DNA of 64,000 bases, taken from NCBI GenBank assembly GCA_006844605.1, contig SPJN01000003.1, forward strand, positions 1 to 64,000, in the 5' to 3' direction. The notes beneath the pieces are model-generated. The model was not told the origin of the DNA, did no database searches, and worked only from the letters and a program-made list of their open reading frames with translations. The position numbers were made by a program, and so were the translations under genes. Positions 46,117 to 57,271 of this stretch are shown one piece after another. Origin of the DNA: Hyphomicrobiales bacterium (GTDB lineage Bacteria; Pseudomonadota; Alphaproteobacteria; SPJN01). Position 1 is the stretch's first letter. Each line of letters starts with the position of its first letter.

Positions 46117-47313
46117 ATGGCTGGTAGTATTAAGGGATATGGTCCCTTTTCATGGGACGACCCGTTTCTTCTAGAAGACCAAATGACCGAGGAAGAGCGG
46201 ATTATTGTCCATTCTGCCCGTGAATTTGCACAGACAGAGCTGGCCCCGATCGTAAAACAGGCCAACCGTCACGAAGAATTTGACCGGTCAGTCTTCAACA
46301 AAATGGGTGATGCGGGTCTTTTGGGCTCCACCATCGAAGGCTATGGCTGCGCCGGCGTGAACTATGTGTCCTATGGCCTTATCGCCCGTGAAGTTGAACG
46401 GATCGATAGTGCCTATCGGTCATGCATGTCAGTGCAAAGCTCGCTCGTCATGCATCCGATTCATGCCTATGGCAGTGAAGAACAGCGCCAGAAATATCTG
46501 CCCAAGCTTGCCAGTGGTGAGCATGTCGGTGCTTTCGGGTTGACGGAACCGGATCATGGTTCTGACCCCGGCTCCATGGTGACGCGCGCAAAACCCGTTG
46601 ATGGCGGTTATGTGATTAACGGTGCCAAAATGTGGATCACAAGTGCGCCGATTGCCGACACATTTGTTGTTTGGGCCAAATCCGAAGCACACGAAGACCG
46701 GATCAAGGGCTTTATCCTTGAGCGCGGCTATGAAGGGCTATCAACGCCGAAGATTGAAGGTAAGTTCTCGCTGCGCGCCTCGCCCACCGGGGAAATCGTC
46801 ATGCAGGACGTTTTCGTTCCTGAAGAAAACCTGTTGCCCAATATTTCCGGTCTTGGTGGTCCGTTCGGGTGTCTGAATAATGCGCGCTTTGGCATCGCCT
46901 TTGGTGCGATGGGGGCTGCGGAGTTCTGCTGGCACGCTGCACGCGATTACACAATGGAACGCAAACAGTTTGGCCGCCCCCTCGCCGCCACACAGCTGGT
47001 TCAGAAAAAACTGGCTGACATGCAAACGGAAATCACCTTGGGCCTTCAGGCTGCGATGCGGGTTGGTCGGTTGAAAGATGAAGGCAAGGCTGCGCCGGAA
47101 ATGATCTCAATGATCAAGCGCAACAATTGCGGCAAGGCACTCGACATCGCTCGGGTCGCCCGCGACATGCATGGCGGCAATGGTGTTTCAGATGAATATG
47201 GCGTCATCCGCCATGCAATGAACCTTGAAGCGGTCAACACCTATGAAGGTACCCATGATGTCCATGCCCTGATTTTGGGTCGTGCCATCACCGGCATTCA
47301 GGCCTTCTTTTAG
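46117..47313 (+). CDS. gcdH: Acyl-CoA dehydrogenase, glutaryl-CoA dehydrogenase type
   Basis: A 398-residue FAD enzyme that likely oxidatively decarboxylates glutaryl-CoA to crotonyl-CoA in lysine/tryptophan breakdown. The N-terminus [22 protein letters not shown] (in pieces), [30 protein letters not shown] and the C-terminal catalytic Glu in [20 protein letters not shown] are all typical of GcdH rather than straight-chain dehydrogenases. ATG 46117 has AAGGAAG upstream. It faces the convergent GDPD gene. Confidence 0.92.
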   Translation: MAGSIKGYGPFSWDDPFLLEDQMTEEERIIVHSAREFAQTELAPIVKQANRHEEFDRSVFNKMGDAGLLGSTIEGYGCAGVNYVSYGLIAREVERIDSAYRSCMSVQSSLVMHPIHAYGSEEQRQKYLPKLASGEHVGAFGLTEPDHGSDPGSMVTRAKPVDGGYVINGAKMWITSAPIADTFVVWAKSEAHEDRIKGFILERGYEGLSTPKIEGKFSLRASPTGEIVMQDVFVPEENLLPNISGLGGPFGCLNNARFGIAFGAMGAAEFCWHAARDYTMERKQFGRPLAATQLVQKKLADMQTEITLGLQAAMRVGRLKDEGKAAPEMISMIKRNNCGKALDIARVARDMHGGNGVSDEYGVIRHAMNLEAVNTYEGTHDVHALILGRAITGIQAFF

Positions 47314-47323
47314 GTCGTAGCAA

Positions 47324-48082
47324 TCAGGACCAGAGCCCGCGTTCGCTTAACACCTGTTTAAGTAGCGCGGGCCGATCCGTCATAATACCATCGACCCCCA
47401 AATCAAGCAGCCAATTCATTTCTGCCTGATCATCGATTGTCCAAACATGGACCTGCATCCCATTATTATGGGCGCAATCGATAAAACTTTTTCGCACCAC
47501 CGGTAACGCACCGACATTAATCGGCACCTGTGCGCATTGCGCATTGGGCACCGGCAAGGGCATTCCCCAACTGCGAAAACGCAGCTGCGCGATTTTGGGC
47601 GCGGCCATAGACAGGCAAACCTTGTCACCCATTTCCTTGCGGATGAAATTCAGCCGCTTTTGCGAGAATGAGCCGATGCCCACGCGGTCAAATGCATCAT
47701 TGTCCGCCAAAATCCTCAACAGCGGCGTAACAGAGCCATCGGCCTTCGTATCAACATTCAGCTTGATGTCGGGATAAGACACCAGCAATTCTTCAAACAG
47801 CGGAATGGCATGAACACCGCCAATTTTGGCCTTTTTAACTTCATCATAGGTCAGGTCGGCAATCGCCCCCTGCCCGTCGGTGACCCGATCCAAAATATCG
47901 TCATGAAAGGCCAGCAGCACACCATCCTTGGTCAGGTGAACGTCGGTTTCCAAATAACGGTAGCCCATCTTGATCGCCCCTTCAAAGGCGACCATTGTGT
48001 TTTCCGGAAACTCAACCGCGCCGCCGCGATGGGCAAAGGCAAGCACCCCGTCATGGTCAAGATATGGATGCTTTGCCGTCAT
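47324..48082 (-). CDS. Glycerophosphodiester phosphodiesterase family protein
   Basis: A 252-residue TIM-barrel enzyme hydrolysing glycerophosphodiesters to glycerol 3-phosphate and an alcohol. The metal/catalytic motifs AHRGGAVEFPENT, YLETDVHLTKDGVLLAFHDD and the end VHVWTIDDQAEMNWLLDLGVDGIMTDRP (in pieces) are clear. There is no signal peptide, so it is cytoplasmic. I start at ATG 48082; a TTG six bases upstream is better spaced from AGGCGG and remains possible. It follows mmsB by 15 bases on the same strand. Confidence 0.9.
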   Translation of the reverse strand: MTAKHPYLDHDGVLAFAHRGGAVEFPENTMVAFEGAIKMGYRYLETDVHLTKDGVLLAFHDDILDRVTDGQGAIADLTYDEVKKAKIGGVHAIPLFEELLVSYPDIKLNVDTKADGSVTPLLRILADNDAFDRVGIGSFSQKRLNFIRKEMGDKVCLSMAAPKIAQLRFRSWGMPLPVPNAQCAQVPINVGALPVVRKSFIDCAHNNGMQVHVWTIDDQAEMNWLLDLGVDGIMTDRPALLKQVLSERGLWS

Positions 48083-48097
48083 GATCAATTCTGCCGC

Positions 48098-48982
48098 CTA
48101 AAGTTCGCCGCGTAGCATTTCTATAATGCCCGAAAAGTCGAGCCCGCCTTGGCCCATACGGTCCATCAGCTGATAAAGGCTCCCTGCCTCCGCCCCCAAG
48201 GGGATCGGCTGGCCAACCTTGTTCGCCGCATCCTGCGCAAGTTTCAAATCTTTCAACATCATCGCTGCTGCAAAGCCCGGCGCATATCCGTTGTTGGCGG
48301 GACTTGTGGGCACAGGCCCCGGTGCCGGACAATAGCTGGTCATAGACCAGCACTGACCTGACGCGGTTGAAGAAATGTCGAACAGGGTTTGGGCGTCAAG
48401 GCCAAGCTTTTCGCCAAGGGCAAACCCCTCAGACACAGCAATCATAGAAATTCCCAAGATCATATTGTTGCAGATCTTCGCGGCCTGCCCATTACCGGAC
48501 GCCCCGGCATGGAAAATGTTTTGGCCCATAATATCGAGATAGGGTTTCGCGGCCGCAAACCCGTCATCCGCGCCACCAACCATAAATGTCAGGGTCCCTG
48601 CAGTGGCCCCGCCAACACCGCCTGATACCGGCGCATCAACCATTGTAAAGCCCTTGTCAGCAGCGTCCGCACCAACCGCACGCGCGCTTTCAACATCTAT
48701 GGTTGATGAATCAATCAGCAAGGTCGTGGTTGCAGCGCCGCTGGCGAAAATTTCGGCGTAAACTGTACGGACATGTTGGCCGGCAGGCAGCATTGACACG
48801 ACCACATCAACATTCTTGGCAGCCTCGGTCACAGTGGGCGCACAGGTGATCCCGTCTTTTGCCGCGGCGTCTTTTGCAGCGTCGGTGACATCAAAGCCGA
48901 TAATATCATGCCCGGCATTTTTAAGATTCAAAGCCATTGGCAGGCCCATATTGCCCAGCCCGATAAAGCAAATCTTACTCAT
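48098..48982 (-). CDS. mmsB: 3-hydroxyisobutyrate dehydrogenase
   Basis: MmsB oxidises 3-hydroxyisobutyrate to methylmalonate semialdehyde in valine degradation. The 294 residues contain ICFIGLGNMGLPMA, DAPVSGGVGGATAGTL and the catalytic Lys in NGQAAKICNNMILG, the true HIBADH form. The association with isobutyryl-CoA dehydrogenase and 3-hydroxyisobutyryl-CoA hydrolase genes upstream on the same strand fixes the role. It overlaps the intervening flippase gene by four bases. Confidence 0.94.
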   Translation of the reverse strand: MSKICFIGLGNMGLPMALNLKNAGHDIIGFDVTDAAKDAAAKDGITCAPTVTEAAKNVDVVVSMLPAGQHVRTVYAEIFASGAATTTLLIDSSTIDVESARAVGADAADKGFTMVDAPVSGGVGGATAGTLTFMVGGADDGFAAAKPYLDIMGQNIFHAGASGNGQAAKICNNMILGISMIAVSEGFALGEKLGLDAQTLFDISSTASGQCWSMTSYCPAPGPVPTSPANNGYAPGFAAAMMLKDLKLAQDAANKVGQPIPLGAEAGSLYQLMDRMGQGGLDFSGIIEMLRGEL

Positions 48983-50265
48983 TTCATTTCCTCACCTGTT
49001 TGTCTGTTGCGTGCCAATAGCATGAAAAACACACCCAGAATCAAGACCAAATGCGTCGCGTTGACGATAATTACAACCGTCCCGCCACCGACAAGCCCAT
49101 TTGCGCGGATTAAAAGCCATGACGCCACAAAGGCAGCGGCCATAACAACAATATGCACCGCCATAATTGCCCGGAATGCCCCCATGGCAGTTACGGCAAA
49201 CTGCACAATGCCGCCGACATAACGCAGGGCCGACCCCGCAACGATCAACAACAGCACATAACTGTATTGTCCATAATCATCACCGAACAGCAGCGTCAAG
49301 ACAGGTGCGCCAAATAGCCATGTAAACACCACCCCTGCAATGCCCAGCCCGCCCACAAAAAGGCATAGCTTACCAACCAATATCACTAACTCGCGCGACA
49401 GGCCCTGATGATGAAGCGATGCCAGTCTGGTCAGGGCGCCATGCCCGATAGCGACAATCAACATTTGCGACGCGGTATAGGCGTAAAGAAGCACGGTGAA
49501 ATAACCCAGCATCTCCAGCCCCAAAAAATGCTCCACCATAAAGCGGGTCACGTTCGGCTGTAGCCAAATAAACACGGCACTTAGACCAAGGGGCAAGCCG
49601 GTCAGAAAGATCGACCTGCCGATTTTTGCTGACGGGCCATCAGGCGCGGTCGTGCCAAGCGTTTCGTGCAGTGCGCCAAGCGCCATCAAATGTTTGCGAT
49701 CACTAACAACCAGCACAAGCCCGATGCCGACCGCCTGCATCAACATGGCCAGCGGCAGTGATCCATAGGCAAAGAATGTCGCCAAGAACAGAACAACACT
49801 GGAAAGGCCAACAAGAATTGCTGATTGCCCGACCTGCCGATGCTTGCCGCGCAATTGATACTCACCAAATATCAACTCATACACAGTCTCAAGCGCACGT
49901 ATCAATGTCATCAACATGATGATCATTGCCTGACGCGCTGACACCTCGATCAGCACAACAACAATCGCAATGATTAGCGCGGATAGCACAATGGCGAGCA
50001 GGCGTACGCGCAAATAGTCTGTGAAACGGAATTTGTCTGCAACGTCGGCGGCGCGTGCCTGACGCACCCCCAACCCGGTCAGTAAGAATACCGGTGTCGC
50101 AATGGCAATTGCGAACGCCCATTCACCGACCAGCGTCTGACTGCCATAGTTTGTGAGGGTGAGCAACACGGCAAGCTGTGCCACGATCGTGCCGCCGTGC
50201 CCCGCAACCACCCAAATAATTGGACGGCGGACCCCTTCATCAGTCTTTGCGTCGGTCGCTACCAT
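48979..50265 (-). CDS. Polysaccharide flippase-like membrane protein
   Basis: A 428-residue integral membrane protein with about 12 hydrophobic segments, in the style of MATE/Wzx-type oligosaccharide flippases. The paired Arg-containing segments and the FGEYQLRGKH stretch are consistent with the fold, but no single signature is decisive. It lies inside the valine-degradation run, overlapping mmsB by four bases and starting 22 bases after the 3-hydroxyisobutyryl-CoA hydrolase gene. A cell-surface lipid-linked glycan gene is unexpected there. No glycosyltransferase is adjacent. Confidence 0.75.
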   Translation of the reverse strand: MVATDAKTDEGVRRPIIWVVAGHGGTIVAQLAVLLTLTNYGSQTLVGEWAFAIAIATPVFLLTGLGVRQARAADVADKFRFTDYLRVRLLAIVLSALIIAIVVVLIEVSARQAMIIMLMTLIRALETVYELIFGEYQLRGKHRQVGQSAILVGLSSVVLFLATFFAYGSLPLAMLMQAVGIGLVLVVSDRKHLMALGALHETLGTTAPDGPSAKIGRSIFLTGLPLGLSAVFIWLQPNVTRFMVEHFLGLEMLGYFTVLLYAYTASQMLIVAIGHGALTRLASLHHQGLSRELVILVGKLCLFVGGLGIAGVVFTWLFGAPVLTLLFGDDYGQYSYVLLLIVAGSALRYVGGIVQFAVTAMGAFRAIMAVHIVVMAAAFVASWLLIRANGLVGGGTVVIIVNATHLVLILGVFFMLLARNRQTGEEMK

Positions 50266-50287
50266 CCCAATATTCTACCGCAATTCG

Positions 50288-51331
50288 CTAAATAAGAAAT
50301 TCAAGTTCCTGATCAAGCGGCGCGAAATATGCCGCCACTTCTTCGTTAGTGACATCTTCGATGGCGCGGCGGCCCCATATTGGTGCGTTGTCCTTATCGA
50401 TGATGACTGCCCGGACGCCTTCGTAAAAGTCTTTCCCCTCAACAAAGCGCCGCGCAAGCCGGTATTCCAATATCATACACTCATCGAACTCAAGCGCAGC
50501 CCCTTCGGCCAATTGGCGGGCGGCGACAATCATGCTGATCGGTGATTTGCCCTTCATATTAGCCAGCAGTGCAGCCGCGTCTTCACTGCCGTCTGCTTCA
50601 AGCCGCGCAAAAATATCCGGCAACGAATCATCGGCAAACCACGCCTCTATCTTTTCGGTTCGTGAGGCCAAGGGGGCATCCAATTGCTTAACAAAACGCG
50701 CAATCGCCTCATCAGGGTCTTGCCCCGAAGCAAACGCGTCAACCAATGCCGGATGACTGTCTGACGGTACATAATGCGTCGCGACCCCGGCATAAACACT
50801 ATCAGCAGCTTTCAATCGATCGCCCGACAGGCCCAACCAGTACCCCAATCGGTGCGGCAGGCGCGGCAAAAAATAAGTGCCGCCCACATCGGGGAATAGG
50901 CCAATACCGGTTTCAGGCATGGCAAATAAGGTACGGTCGCCCGCAACACGTTGACTGCCATGAACAGACACACCAACACCACCACCCATCGTTACCCCGT
51001 CAATCAGGGCGATATAGGGTTTGGGAAATTTCTTGATCAAATGGTTCAGCTGATATTCATGGAAATAGAATTTCCGCGCATAGGCACCATCAGATTGTCC
51101 CGATTCATAAAGCGCGCGAATGTCACCACCGGCACAAAAGCCTTTCTCCCCCGCACCTTCAACAACGACCGCCTCAATAGCGTTATCTGTTGACCAATCA
51201 AGCAATTGGGCCGTCATCGCCAATGCCATTTCCAGCGTTAGGGAGTTCAACGCCTTGGGCCTGTTCAGAAGGATATGCCCAATCACGCCGCGCTGTTCAA
51301 ACAGCACTTCATCAGTTGAATGTTTTGTCAC
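50288..51331 (-). CDS. 3-hydroxyisobutyryl-CoA hydrolase (crotonase family)
   Basis: This enzyme frees 3-hydroxyisobutyrate from its CoA thioester in valine degradation, preventing toxic methacrylyl-CoA build-up. The 347 residues, longer than ordinary hydratases, show LNRPKALNSL, FCAGGDIRALYE, DGVTMGGGVGVSVHG and FAMPETGIGLFPDVGGTYFLPRL (in pieces), all typical of HIBCH. It lies between isobutyryl-CoA dehydrogenase and the flippase gene on the same strand. Confidence 0.92.
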   Translation of the reverse strand: MTKHSTDEVLFEQRGVIGHILLNRPKALNSLTLEMALAMTAQLLDWSTDNAIEAVVVEGAGEKGFCAGGDIRALYESGQSDGAYARKFYFHEYQLNHLIKKFPKPYIALIDGVTMGGGVGVSVHGSQRVAGDRTLFAMPETGIGLFPDVGGTYFLPRLPHRLGYWLGLSGDRLKAADSVYAGVATHYVPSDSHPALVDAFASGQDPDEAIARFVKQLDAPLASRTEKIEAWFADDSLPDIFARLEADGSEDAAALLANMKGKSPISMIVAARQLAEGAALEFDECMILEYRLARRFVEGKDFYEGVRAVIIDKDNAPIWGRRAIEDVTNEEVAAYFAPLDQELEFLI

Positions 51332-51346
51332 GGAAACCTGCCTGTC

Positions 51347-53577
<2,231 letters not shown>

Positions 53578-53578
53578 T

Positions 53579-56026
53579 ATGAAATTTGTCGGGGGGCTGA
53601 CCAAATATCTATTGTGGGGCACTGCTTCACTTATATTTCTGATCATGATTGCCGGGCTGGTCCAATATGATCGGATGCTTCGTGTGGAAAGCAATTGGGA
53701 TCAAACCGTAACGTTGGACGGCCTTCCCGCTGCCGCCCAAATTGAACGGGACCATTACGGTGTGCCCCATGTCAGCGGCGCAACCGATGACGCGGTTTTT
53801 TATGCAATGGGGTTTGCCCACGCACAGGATCGCATGTGGCAGATGGAATTTATCCGCCGCACTGTTCAGGGACGTTGGGCAGAGGTCCTTGGCCCGCCGG
53901 TTGTTGAGATTGATGGTTATATCCGCACTGTGGGCCTGTACCGCGCGGCAGAACGTGCGGTACCGCATTTGCATCCCGAAACACAAAACGCACTAAAAGC
54001 CTATGCCGCCGGGGTCAACGGCTTCCTTGCCAGTCATGACGGTCCTGTTGCCCCCGAATTTGCCATGCTGATGTATAAGCCAGAGCCGTGGAAACCAGCA
54101 GACTCCCTTGCTGTTAACAAACTACTGGCAGTTGGTTTGGGCAAGGATGCCTTGCAAGAACCGATGAATGCACGGTTGGCTGCTAAACTAAGCGGTCAAC
54201 AGCTCGCGGAATTTCTGAATACTGCGCCCGGTAATACAGAGGGTGGGCCCACCATCACGCAGCCGATTGACTATCAAATTTTGATGAAGGCTGTGGCCAA
54301 TGCCCTACCGTTCAAGCTGCCGCGCGGCGCATCAAATTCATGGGTGATGAACAGCGATTGGACCGCCACTGACGGGCCATTGCTTGCCAATGACCCCCAT
54401 CTTGGATTGTGGGCACCGTCCATATTCTATCTTGCCCACATGCAATTCCCCGACGGCAGCAATGCCGTTGGCGCAACGGTCGCTGGCATGCCCTTTGTTG
54501 TGATGGGACGGACAGATCATGTTGCGTGGGGCTTCACAAACGGACGCGGCGATGTACAGGATCTATTCGTTGAAACGCTTATCCCCGGCACACCACTTCA
54601 GTATGAGACTGAGGATGGCCCCAAACCCGTCGAGGAACGCACCGAAATCATTCGTGACCGATTGGGTGGCAAAACAGAAATCACCATTCAATCTACACGG
54701 CATGGCCCCCTGTTGCCTGTAAAGATGATGGACCTTGTTGGCATGAAAACCGATAAGCGCGTCGCCCTGTCATGGACGACACTGGGCGATCAAGACAGCA
54801 CCATCGATACCGGCTATTCAATTATGAAGGCTAAAAGCGCCGCCCATCTAAGGGCAGGTTTGCGTCGTTTTGTCGGGCCACAACAAAATATTGTTTATGC
54901 TGACCGGCAAGGACATATCGGTTATATGGCACCGGCGCAAATTCCGGTACGCAATACACCGCCCGAAGGTTGGGGCCCTGCCGGTCCGGGCCGATTGCCA
55001 ACAGATGGCAGCACAGGTGAGACCAACTGGGTTGGCGTTGTGCCGTGGGATGGGTTGCCGCAAGCGGTTGACCCTGAACGCGGATTTATTGTTACCGCCA
55101 ATAACAAATCAGTACCTGACGACCACCCCTATTTTATAGCCTCAGACTGGGGTGCGCCCTATCGGGCCTCCCGTATCACCGACATGATCAAAACAGGTGG
55201 CGGGAACTACAAGCGTGAAGACTTGCGGTTGCAGCAAAAGGACGTCACCTCTGATGCCGCAAGGGCGATTATCCCGGCCTTGTTGAAACAATCAGGCAAG
55301 GCCACCCATGCAGATGCCGACATGGCACGCAAATTGTTGGGGGCATGGGATTTCCGTATGGACCGCCATCAAATCGCGCCGCTGATTTATGCGGAATGGG
55401 TGCGCCAACTGGCAAGGCCGCTATTTGCAGATGAGCTTGGGCCAGAGCTGTTCAAAGAAGAAGGCAACAAGCACCGCGCCTGGCTTTATGACCGCGTGTT
55501 TAATGCTGATGCCTCAACCTCTATCGCGCGCTGGTGCGATAATGTTGATACGCGTGCGACGGAAACCTGCGAAGACATTGCGTCGATTGCACTGGATGCA
55601 ACCCTTGTCACACTGGCCGATCGATTTGGTGACGATATCAATGCATGGCGTTGGGGCGATGCCCATGTGTCGTTCCATCAACATCAACCATTGGGCTATA
55701 TTCCCTTTATCGGCGCGATGTTCAATCGCACCATCCCGTCCAATGGCGGCCCCTATACAGTTGATCGTGGCAACACGTCTTTGAAAGATGCGGATGCACA
55801 CCGTCACTTACACGGGTCGGCATATCGCGCTGTCTATGATTTGGCAGAACCCGATAAGTCCGGCTATATGATCAATACGGGCCAGTCGGGTATTCCCACT
55901 TCGACTTACTATGATAATTTGATGGTCAAGTGGCGCGACGCAGAACTGATCCCCATCCCCACCGATCCGGAAACCTACCGACGGACCATCATTGCGACGG
56001 TAAAGCTGCAACCGACAGAAAAATAG
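53579..56026 (+). CDS. Penicillin acylase family protein (Ntn hydrolase)
   Basis: An 815-residue Ntn hydrolase that would be cut into two subunits. After an N-terminal membrane segment (about residues 9-31) come the small-subunit landmarks YGVPHVSGATDDAVFYAMGFAHAQDRMWQMEF (read in pieces). The cleavage site and nucleophile is Ser252 in GASNSWVM. Family members act on acyl-homoserine lactones, beta-lactam side chains or other amides; the true substrate is unknown. It starts at ATG 53579, one base after the hemB stop, with GGAGG upstream. Confidence 0.9.
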   Translation: MKFVGGLTKYLLWGTASLIFLIMIAGLVQYDRMLRVESNWDQTVTLDGLPAAAQIERDHYGVPHVSGATDDAVFYAMGFAHAQDRMWQMEFIRRTVQGRWAEVLGPPVVEIDGYIRTVGLYRAAERAVPHLHPETQNALKAYAAGVNGFLASHDGPVAPEFAMLMYKPEPWKPADSLAVNKLLAVGLGKDALQEPMNARLAAKLSGQQLAEFLNTAPGNTEGGPTITQPIDYQILMKAVANALPFKLPRGASNSWVMNSDWTATDGPLLANDPHLGLWAPSIFYLAHMQFPDGSNAVGATVAGMPFVVMGRTDHVAWGFTNGRGDVQDLFVETLIPGTPLQYETEDGPKPVEERTEIIRDRLGGKTEITIQSTRHGPLLPVKMMDLVGMKTDKRVALSWTTLGDQDSTIDTGYSIMKAKSAAHLRAGLRRFVGPQQNIVYADRQGHIGYMAPAQIPVRNTPPEGWGPAGPGRLPTDGSTGETNWVGVVPWDGLPQAVDPERGFIVTANNKSVPDDHPYFIASDWGAPYRASRITDMIKTGGGNYKREDLRLQQKDVTSDAARAIIPALLKQSGKATHADADMARKLLGAWDFRMDRHQIAPLIYAEWVRQLARPLFADELGPELFKEEGNKHRAWLYDRVFNADASTSIARWCDNVDTRATETCEDIASIALDATLVTLADRFGDDINAWRWGDAHVSFHQHQPLGYIPFIGAMFNRTIPSNGGPYTVDRGNTSLKDADAHRHLHGSAYRAVYDLAEPDKSGYMINTGQSGIPTSTYYDNLMVKWRDAELIPIPTDPETYRRTIIATVKLQPTEK

Positions 56027-56028
56027 GA

Positions 56029-56508
56029 TCAGCTCAAAGCGCGATATTGGCCGCGACCAAAGACAAGCGGGGCGCGGTCAATATCCTGTATGACGATATC
56101 AACAACCTTGCCCAACATGATGATGTGATCACCTGCGTCGATACGGTCTGCAATTTCACAATCAAGGCTGGCAATCGCCCCCTTGATGATCGGCGCACCG
56201 GTTGTTGCGACGTCCAATTCAGCACAGTCCAGACTGTGATCACCGCGTTTGGCACAATGGTTTGACAATTCTTCCTGGTCTTTGGCCAAAAAGTTAATGG
56301 CGTAGTTCGGCACCGATTCAAACACGGGCACCGTATCGGATTCTTTGCCAAGGCACCAAAGCACCAATGGCGGATCAAGCGAGACTGAACTGAATGAATT
56401 TGCCGTAACGCCCACAACCGGCGCATCAGCCGGATTGGTGGTGATGACGGTTACACCGGTCGTAAAACAGCCGAACACATCGCGCAGCGCGCGCGGGTCA
56501 AAGGTCAT
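56029..56508 (-). CDS. Flavin reductase family protein (FMN-binding split barrel)
   Basis: A 159-residue flavin reductase-like protein. It has the N-terminal CFTTGVTVITT, VTANSFSSVSLDPPLVLWCL and the C-terminal GDHIIMLGKVVDI, all typical of HpaC-type NAD(P)H:flavin oxidoreductases that feed reduced flavin to two-component monooxygenases. No monooxygenase partner is adjacent. It converges on the penicillin acylase gene with two bases between the stops. Confidence 0.9.
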   Translation of the reverse strand: MTFDPRALRDVFGCFTTGVTVITTNPADAPVVGVTANSFSSVSLDPPLVLWCLGKESDTVPVFESVPNYAINFLAKDQEELSNHCAKRGDHSLDCAELDVATTGAPIIKGAIASLDCEIADRIDAGDHIIMLGKVVDIVIQDIDRAPLVFGRGQYRALS

Positions 56509-56669
56509 AACGCAAAATCTTTCGAAACAGTCGCGAAAACAGCAGAATCTATCCGTTTCTAGCGGCTGTATCGGAATTTGAGAACCCTGAAAAATCCCTG
56601 ATTGACCTTGTACTGTCGCAATTTACCCCTATCTTTACCAAATAAGGACAGGAAAGGCAGGATTTGCCC

Positions 56670-57176
56670 ATGGCACGCACACGACCCGTTACACCGCAAA
56701 ATGACCCGATTCGCATGAGCACCGGCACCGCCGCGCAGATCGATGAAAATTTCAGCCGGGAGGAATTGGATGGCGTTTTGTTCTTGCGGACCATCGCCTT
56801 TGTCATTGATTGGGTCATTATCGCCATATTGGCGGGCATTTTTGGGCTAGTCGGGACAGTTTTGGGTATTATTACGCTCGGCGCCATGCTGCCGCCTGTC
56901 TATATGGCCCTATCTATCCTGCCATTTGCCTATCACACCCTGACCATTGGCAGCCCGAACTCAGCCACATTTGGGCAAAAAGCGATGGGGTTGGAGGTAC
57001 GCACATGGGACAAGCGCCGCCCCGGCTATGTTCAGGCGGCCTTGCAAACCATGCTTTTCTATATGTCTGTCGGTCTGACATCAGGATTGATCCTGATATT
57101 GGGGCTTTTCAACGACAAAGGCCGCATGTTGCATGATATTTTGGCTGGAACCGTGACTATCAAGCGCGGACGCTAA
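56670..57176 (+). CDS. RDD family membrane protein
   Basis: A 168-residue protein of the RDD family, with two or three membrane segments. The domain begins LFLRTIAFVIDWVII (an R...D pair), continues with TFGQKAMGLEVRTWDKRRPGY, and ends MLHDILAGTVTIKR. RDD proteins are mostly of unknown function; some are Na+/H+ exchangers. I start at ATG 56670 with AGGA seven bases upstream, since the TTG at 56664 is too close to it. It lies upstream of the SLC13 permease and its structured leader. Confidence 0.87.
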   Translation: MARTRPVTPQNDPIRMSTGTAAQIDENFSREELDGVLFLRTIAFVIDWVIIAILAGIFGLVGTVLGIITLGAMLPPVYMALSILPFAYHTLTIGSPNSATFGQKAMGLEVRTWDKRRPGYVQAALQTMLFYMSVGLTSGLILILGLFNDKGRMLHDILAGTVTIKRGR

Positions 57177-57186
57177 GTCAATCAAT

Positions 57187-57267
57187 TTGTTGCACTCTTC
57201 CTTGTTGCACAAAGGGTCCTGATCTGGGAAAACGGTCAGGACTGAAGTCGTAAGGAAGAGTGGCAAC
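57187..57267 (+). promoter_or_regulatory. Structured leader with two alternative helices before the SLC13 permease
   Basis: GTTGCACTCTTCCTT (57189-57203) pairs with AAGGAAGAGTG-G-CAAC (57252-57267) over 15 bp with one bulged G, covering the Shine-Dalgarno. A 7-bp inner stem (57216-57222 with 57236-57242) lies between the arms. The 9-mer TTGTTGCAC occurs twice (57187-57195 and 57202-57210). The second copy can also pair with 57260-57267, and that helix leaves AAGGAAGA free. The two folds exclude each other, as expected of a translational switch. Confidence 0.55.
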
Positions 57268-57271
57268 CTCT

